Shown: piece by piece, positions 60,001-64,000 of the stretch | How positions within the stretch are numbered: position 1 is the stretch's first letter | Layout of the letters: every line of letters begins with the position of its first letter | Assembly: GCA_964020085.1 (NCBI GenBank) | Contig: OZ026599.1 | Span: 34,557,586 to 34,621,585, forward strand | Origin: Micromussa lordhowensis | Taxonomy: Eukaryota > Cnidaria > Anthozoa > Scleractinia > Lobophylliidae | Direction: 5' to 3' | DNA: 64,000 nucleotides | Notes under the pieces: generated by a model | Databases searched by the model: none | Told to the model about the DNA's origin: nothing | The model's input: the letters and a program-made list of their open reading frames with translations, nothing else | Position numbers and translations under genes: made by a program

Positions 60001-60629
60001 CTATCAAATGTATTTTTTGTTTTAAGTTCGCAGTGTACATTGTACATTTAAAATTTGTTTTCGCTGCTATTAACACAGGGTAGCGAAAAGGACGACAAGA
60101 AAAGTCAGCAGAGCGTTTTCAATGAACAAAACACCAAAACGATCAGGGGCAGCCATAAGACGAACGGTATCCACGTAAGTTTCTAACACTTTAGGATGTG
60201 TGAAAACAAATCTTAGTGGGTGGCACAATGGCCCCATGGTTAGTGCGCTCACCTCCAGATCGAGCGGTCTGGGTTCGAGCCCTGGCCGGGGACATTGTGT
60301 TGTGTTCTTGGGCAAGAGACTAAATTCTCACAGTGCCTCTCTCCAGACCACCCAGGTGAGTAACCAGGACCGGCGGATTTAATGCTGGGAGGTAACCCTG
60401 CGATGGAATAGCATCAAATCCAGTGGGGAGCAAAACTACTTCTAGTCGGCATGTTCCAGCCTAATTGGCTCACTATTAATCTGCTCTTTTTTACTTTTTC
60501 AGTTCATCACCATCAAGGAGATTTTCTTGCGTAAGCCCTCTCAGTGTATCAACGCGAAACAATCAAGCCTGCCTCCAGGGGGGGAGGGTGAGGGCAACAA
60601 GTGTAGGAGCTGAGCCCATGAGCCCGTGA
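44918..60629 (+). CDS. ECT2: Epithelial cell transforming 2, RhoGEF for cytokinesis
   Basis: ECT2 activates RhoA at the spindle midzone to drive cytokinesis. Twenty-two coding exons join in frame (850 aa; human about 883-914): 44918-44978, 45382-45473, 46245-46625, 47437-47510, 49605-49632, 50641-50740, 51534-51652, 52412-52477, 53369-53570, 54148-54287, 55361-55477, 55956-56024, 56456-56566, 57049-57145, 57556-57637, 57723-57801, 58152-58271, 58529-58679, 59145-59299, 59400-59485, 60079-60174, 60503-60629. N-terminal BRCT repeats span about residues 20-305 (LIICFTGFRKKEELGRL; TTIMTEQWVEKCWE; CFLSFHGFSDDEKK; CTHLVVED; WFWASI). A basic NLS (SRKRKRRKLK) and Ser/Thr-Pro-rich hinge follow, then the DH domain at about 393-590 (LLQTERNYVEILTNIL; LIRPVQRLPSMNLLLSDLLKHT) and PH domain at about 610-735 (IFLFNDSLEVTKRR). 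All introns are GT-AG. Promoter lies in the 44.4-44.9-kb interval. Confidence 0.97.
45885..46150 (+). repeat. Dispersed repeat rich in tcctggaa
   Basis: tcctggaa, cctggaatg and cctggaaag motifs recur six or more times over 265 bp in ECT2 intron 2. The pattern resembles a widely dispersed metazoan repeat; no clear ends. Confidence 0.5.
47735..47820 (-). repeat. tRNA-like fragment, probably SINE-derived
   Basis: On the reverse strand ggtggcgtggctgagtggtt resembles a class II tRNA A box, and ggtgcaaatcc a degraded B box. No intact acceptor stem or 3' end is visible, so it is not called a tRNA gene. It lies in ECT2 intron 4. Confidence 0.35.
47985..48690 (-). mobile_element. 5'-truncated non-LTR retrotransposon (CR1/L2/Jockey-like), 3' end
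   Basis: The reverse strand encodes an open 160-residue C-terminal piece of a reverse transcriptase polyprotein with SRLDYCNSLLYGIPDYQI, KLQRVMNASARL, HITPLLAELHWLPV, YKILLITFKALHGLSP and NKLPQSARD. It ends in a stop at 48181. The 3' end has gcgcttttgaata, aggcgcaatacaaata and a (TTA)n tail (47985-48028), typical of this group. It lacks the catalytic YXDD region, so it is dead. It lies in ECT2 intron 4. Confidence 0.85.
48908..49070. mobile_element. Fold-back MITE in ECT2 intron 4
   Basis: The arms atgttgtaggtcaaaatgaa and its near reverse complement (ttcattttgacctgcaacat) are separated by a central palindrome, ccctaattattcatg / catgaataattaggg. 163 bp. Confidence 0.85.
49673..50410. mobile_element. 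738-bp inverted-repeat element filled with tcggtcgata-like repeats
   Basis: The ends gatcatgtttactgtaggta and its near reverse complement (gtagtaaacatgatc-like, ending 50410) bracket a body where ggtcgata, cggtcgac and tatcggtcg recur dozens of times without fixed period. It lies in ECT2 intron 5, 40 bp after the 28-nt exon. No open frame is convincing. Confidence 0.75.
51077..51382. mobile_element. Fold-back MITE in ECT2 intron 6
   Basis: The ends aaggtcggcacacacaaggg and cccttgtgtgtgccgacctt are exact reverse complements over 20 bp. Internal gggacttgtccc and ctagtccc motifs repeat. It starts in the T-rich stretch before 51077. 306 bp, no coding potential. Confidence 0.85.
51741..51910. mobile_element. 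Short Tc1-type MITE in ECT2 intron 7
   Basis: The left end cagtcaactctctgctaac follows TA; the right end gttgactg mirrors it (gcttacgagagagttgactg). Inner arms share gtaagcagacag-like sequence. 170 bp. Confidence 0.7.
52506..52746. mobile_element. MITE, copy of the family at 16658-16898
   Basis: The left end gggccgggttgtttgaaagc and right end gctttgaacaacccaaccct pair as inverted repeats; the interior has ttgtgtagtttgagatt in common with the copy in the BEN intron. It lies in ECT2 intron 8. Confidence 0.8.
54337..54667. mobile_element. Short-TIR MITE in ECT2 intron 10
   Basis: The ends ggggtgcttaccatttg-like (left gggtgcttaccatttgg) and caaatggtaagcacccc (right) are inverted. Internal atttccggaaa and ttaccatt motifs recur. 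About 331 bp. Open frames across it are artefacts. Confidence 0.75.
54703..54870 (+). repeat. Dispersed ~180-bp repeat, copy 2 of 3
   Basis: ggaaacctgaaaatagcagt, aaggatggttaagtatgga, gaagattaacgcggata and aacttttcgagatg align with copies 1 and 3. It lies in ECT2 intron 10, directly after the MITE at 54337-54667. Confidence 0.7.
54962..55033. repeat. Inverted repeat, 72 bp
   Basis: acgttattagggttgtcacg and the near reverse complement cgtgatgaccctaataacgg form arms of about 30 bp, with a loop of about 10 bp. Confidence 0.7.
56612..56672. repeat. Perfect 30-bp palindrome with a 1-bp spacer
   Basis: 56612-56641 and 56643-56672 are exact reverse complements (innermost acagttat g ataactgt), centred on G56642. 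It lies in ECT2 intron 13, 46 bp after the donor. It would form a very stable hairpin in RNA or a DNA cruciform. Confidence 0.9.
57924..58103 (+). repeat. Dispersed ~180-bp repeat, copy 3 of 3
   Basis: ggaaacctgaaaatagtagt, ggaacaaggatggttaagga and aacttttcaagatg align with copies 1 and 2. It ends about 48 bp before the ECT2 exon at 58152. Confidence 0.7.
60217..60480 (+). mobile_element. tRNA-derived SINE in the last ECT2 intron
   Basis: The head has an A box (tggcacaatggc... atggttagtgcg) and B box (ggttcgagccc), followed by the SINE body ttgtgttcttgggcaagaga, ctctccagaccacccagg, ttaatgctgggaggtaaccc and gcgatggaatagcatc. Its end abuts the polypyrimidine tract used by the final ECT2 exon at 60503. 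A degraded antisense relative lies at 5570-5800. Conceptual translations are artefacts. Confidence 0.75.
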
Positions 60630-60749
60630 TAAACGCGTCAGCGTCTGGTACCAAAAAGCACAGGATGGTATCTTGACCTTCAGTTCAATATTCATGTTCT
60701 AACAAATTCAGTTACGGATAAATTTCTTCCACCTAAGGGAAAACTGAGA

Positions 60750-60755
60750 AATAAA
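60750..60755 (+). promoter_or_regulatory. Polyadenylation signal of ECT2
   Basis: AATAAA lies 121 bp after the ECT2 stop codon (60627-60629). It is the nearest canonical hexamer. Confidence 0.6.
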
Positions 60756-63150
60756 TTAACGCAACGGATTTGCTATTCCAGGGCCGAAAAGGGATGAAAA
60801 TTTACCAGTCAACATAACTTTATTGCTTATTATTATAACGAGCTATTTACGACACAAGCATTGGTGCAAGCGCATCTAAAATTACGGTGGCCATCGTTCA
60901 ACTGTTTGCTTGGCGTTTGTGCCAAGATTCAAACCACAAAGCTCTAAGTTTCCTCTGAGTTTTTTTAGGAATATCTTCCCCGCTGTGCTAGACTGTAAGG
61001 ACATCCAAAATCCTTTAAACTTCGTTCATCAAGGAAAGTTGTGCTGCATATTGAGCTATTTCAATGATGAAGTAAACCGAGACCTCCTGAATTCACGAAG
61101 AGGATATTGTCAATGTGGAAAAAGGCATTTATCTTACGAATACAATCAAAAAAGCAATAGCAATTTAGAGGAGTTGATTGTATAAGAATTTTGGCGGTTA
61201 GGAAAATCTTCTGCCAGGTTAAAGAAAGGGAGAACAGTTTAGCTTGTTGGGGGAAACTAAAAATTCTCTAATGTTTTCCAGCGGAAAAGTAGCACTTTCT
61301 TGAAGGCTTAGCTGCCAAGAAGACACTTGCCCTTTCAGCGATCAGTAAGGCCTTAGGTTTTTGCAGGTAGCGTTAAAGAGATTTATTTGTCTGTAAATTA
61401 GAGAAAACAAGCCTAGTTACTCCTGTTAGAGAGGCTTTGCTGGAGACTTGCAAGGAGCGTCATTCCTATTTTGCGGAAAATTATACGAGATTAAGAAAAG
61501 ATGATTAAATTGAAACCTTTTTTAGCTTTAGTTTATGAAGTACAGTTAAGATTTTTAGTAAGGCAGGAGACGTTTTCAGTCATGTTAGAACGCGTTGTTT
61601 ATAAGTGTTTGGCTGAAAGTGGAATGAAGTCATTAGTCTCTTAGAGTATTTGAAGAACCTTTGTAATCATAAGTATAACGCGGTTTTTCCAATGATTCTC
61701 GGAAGTGTTTTTTGCTAAGTTTTGCCGTTTGTGTCGTAGCACACTTGAACAAACTCGGAACATGCTCAGAACAGACTCGAACTCAATTACTGACCAGGCG
61801 TACCTTTTTGTCCGATTTGCCGCGCTTACCATAGCTTTCATGTCTTTTACAGCGTTTTTCATCGGTTACAACACTGTTTTATCCCGCGCTTGTCGGACAC
61901 CGATTTTTACTGCGGTCAAAAGAAAAACTTAAACGCCACTTCTGGTTGTCATTGACCCCATGTTTGCAGGAGTTTGAAGCGAAAATGTGCAAGACTTCTG
62001 CGAGAAACCGTTAGTAAAAAAGCAGCAATGGTAAACCAAGCAATTAGCTTATATTTTATAGACTAGGTTGACAACACTTATTAAATTTTCTATGCATTTG
62101 TGGCCTACGAAGCTTAGTTTTCGGTGATTTCGTTAACTTTAAACTTGAAAGGAGTCTTTTCAAAAAAAAATGAGACGTTAATAAGCGGCTACTTTAGAAA
62201 TCTCGTCCCCAGGGATCACGATCCGTTTCCGCACGGGTTCTGGGGATGAGTTTGCAGTTTTGATGGGAACAACGCGCGTGTAGTGCTCTTGAGCGCTGTC
62301 GGTTGGGTTTTCCCGCCTTTTTCACCGAATTTGCTACAAGTCATGTGCTGATTGGTTAAAAGTTCAATTTATGTTCCGTTTGACGACAGTCGTTGGAAAA
62401 CCGCTGAGAATTGATTAAGAAGATGAAATGTTTGCACAGTTGTCTTCATTTCTCTACTTTCATAAGGAGATTAAATGCAAAGAACTTGTGAATGAACAGG
62501 AGAAAGATGAGAGTATTTACAGTAATTGATTAAAGAGACTATTCGTGCTTGTAATTGCATGCAAAAATGTAACTTGACTCTGTAAATATGTTGTTTAAAA
62601 TATTAATAGTATTATGATTAAAAAAAGTCACTTTTTGTGGTGTTACACTCTTAGTTATTGCTTCTGATCACATTTTGTGTTTTGCTTGACACAGACGCTA
62701 AGGTTCTGCTAATGAAGTTAAAGTCCGAAAATATGTTCCCAAATCATGATACCATGCAAGACAAAATTTGTGCTTGAAATGACGTAAATGATCACGAAAC
62801 TTCCAAGAGTTTAAGGGCGTTCGCGCTGATTGTTTTTGCGCATCGTTACTGCGCACGCAAATTCACACGCCACTTCATGCATTTATGGGCGCGCTAAGCA
62901 GTAAAATGAACAATAATAGGGCAGATGACCAGTGCTATAGCTTTGCCTGGATTTAACGATGTTGGACGTTCGGCGACCCCTCTTTTTCTTTTGATGGATC
63001 ATATTCTCCACCGATTTTCTACGTTTAGCGAATAAATGAAGAAAATCTATCGATTAGAAGTTTAAATTTTATTGCAAAATGCACCATTTAGCTCTTCGTT
63101 TATCGGTGTTTCGGTTTCAAACGCTTCTTGAAGGGTAAAGTTTTGTGAAA

Positions 63151-63569
63151 ATGTTGGCAACATTTGGAATTATTTACGCAACATACCCATTTCTACGAAA
63201 TATGACTAAGATCTTTTGCGTCCGTTGACTCACTTTCAACGATTTTAACGATAAACGCCTGAGACGAGACCTCCTGAATTCACGAAGAGGATATTGTCAA
63301 TGTGGAAAAAGGCATTTATCTTACGAATACAATCAAAAAAAGCAATAGCAATTTAGAGGAGTTGATTGTATAAGAATTTTGGCGGTTAGGAAAATCTTCT
63401 GCCAGGCTAAAGAACGGGAGAACAGTTTAGCTTGTTGGGGGAAACTAAAAATTCTCTAATGTTGGCAACATTTGGAATTATTTACGCAACATACCCATTT
63501 CTACGAAATATGACTAAGATCTTTTGCCTCCGTTGACTCACTTTCAACGATTTTAACGATAAACGCCTG
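63151..63569 (+). repeat. Insertion of a local segment flanked by ~110-bp direct repeats
   Basis: 63151-63261 and 63460-63569 are near-identical (atgttggcaacatttggaat ... gataaacgcctg). Between them, 63265-63460 copies 61078-61275 (gagacctcctgaattcacga ... attctctaatgtt) with only a few differences. The donor lies 2.2 kb upstream in the ECT2 3' flank. Confidence 0.85.
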
Positions 63570-64000
63570 TAGACCATGCTGAAGAGCGCGCGCTAATTTC
63601 TCAAAATCAGGGTACTTTTCCACACGCTTTATCTCTGAAACGAAGTCAGTGACCCCCACTTTTTTACATTTATGACACAAGTAACCCATCTGACTGTATT
63701 AAAAGAAAATTAAACTGAAATCCATCGACTCTTTTCGCGCGAACGTCCTCTCAACCTTATTGCCATTTCGCAGGTAGTGTAATGTATATGAGGGTCTTCA
63801 ATATGCCAAAGTTTTCGGGTTTGATTCGAAGTTCTTCTAAGTGTTGACTTCATTTTTCGGTAGAAAAAAATGATAGGGAAAATACTTTTTTGTATTTTAG
63901 CTAATATGACACCGACCGTTTTCAAGAGGGAAACGTTTCTCCCCGCCCGTGAATCATCTCATATCGCGAAACATTTGACCACAACTTGAAATACAGAACT

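Larger units (their letters stand above)
60630..64000. other. ECT2 3' UTR and downstream intergenic sequence
   Basis: 3.4 kb without a supported gene. It contains the ECT2 polyadenylation signal, a segment at about 61078-61275 that reappears at 63265-63460, the 111-bp flanking duplication at 63151-63261 and 63460-63569, and gttcgcgc-type inverted ends at about 62816 and 63751 that may bound one repeat element. Open frames are short and featureless. Confidence 0.6.

Noticed and set aside
60217..60290. Possible tRNA gene in the last ECT2 intron
   Set aside because: A and B boxes are followed by a SINE body, and the stems do not pair as a tRNA.

Overview
This window is nuclear DNA from an invertebrate animal, most likely a cnidarian and probably a stony coral. 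It is AT-rich and has compact multi-exon genes with GT-AG introns. It is dense in short fold-back (MITE-like) elements and tRNA-derived SINEs of the kind common in coral genomes. No prokaryotic features were seen. All protein identities come from reading translated exons and comparing them with remembered families; no search was run.

Layout: (1) 1-7212, + strand: the last six coding exons of INTS4, the Integrator complex HEAT-repeat subunit, whose 5' part lies outside the window. (2) 9503-26623, - strand: a complete ten-exon CFAP300 gene (ciliary dynein-arm assembly factor), ending convergently with INTS4. (3) Inside the 10.9-kb intron 8 of CFAP300 is a 9.2-kb candidate DNA transposon (12031-21268). 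It has perfect 25-bp terminal inverted repeats, flanking TA dinucleotides, and arrays of a 22-bp unit just inside each end. It carries two divergently oriented, intron-containing genes: a BEN-domain protein (- strand) and an intact DD34E Tc1-like transposase (+ strand). (4) 33996-35602, + strand: a complete two-exon YAP/Yorkie gene. (5) 44918-60629, + strand: a complete ECT2 RhoGEF gene with 22 coding exons. The long spaces between genes hold many small fold-back repeats and no further gene I can support.

Reconstructed exons keep frame throughout: INTS4 C-terminal 715 aa, CFAP300 258 aa, BEN protein about 413 aa, transposase 337 aa, YAP 407 aa, ECT2 850 aa. YAP and ECT2 act in growth control and cytokinesis, INTS4 in snRNA 3'-end processing, and CFAP300 in motile cilia, so this is not a functional operon. 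CFAP300 next to YAP recalls the human 11q22 order. The most unusual system is the composite BEN plus Tc1-like element nested in CFAP300.
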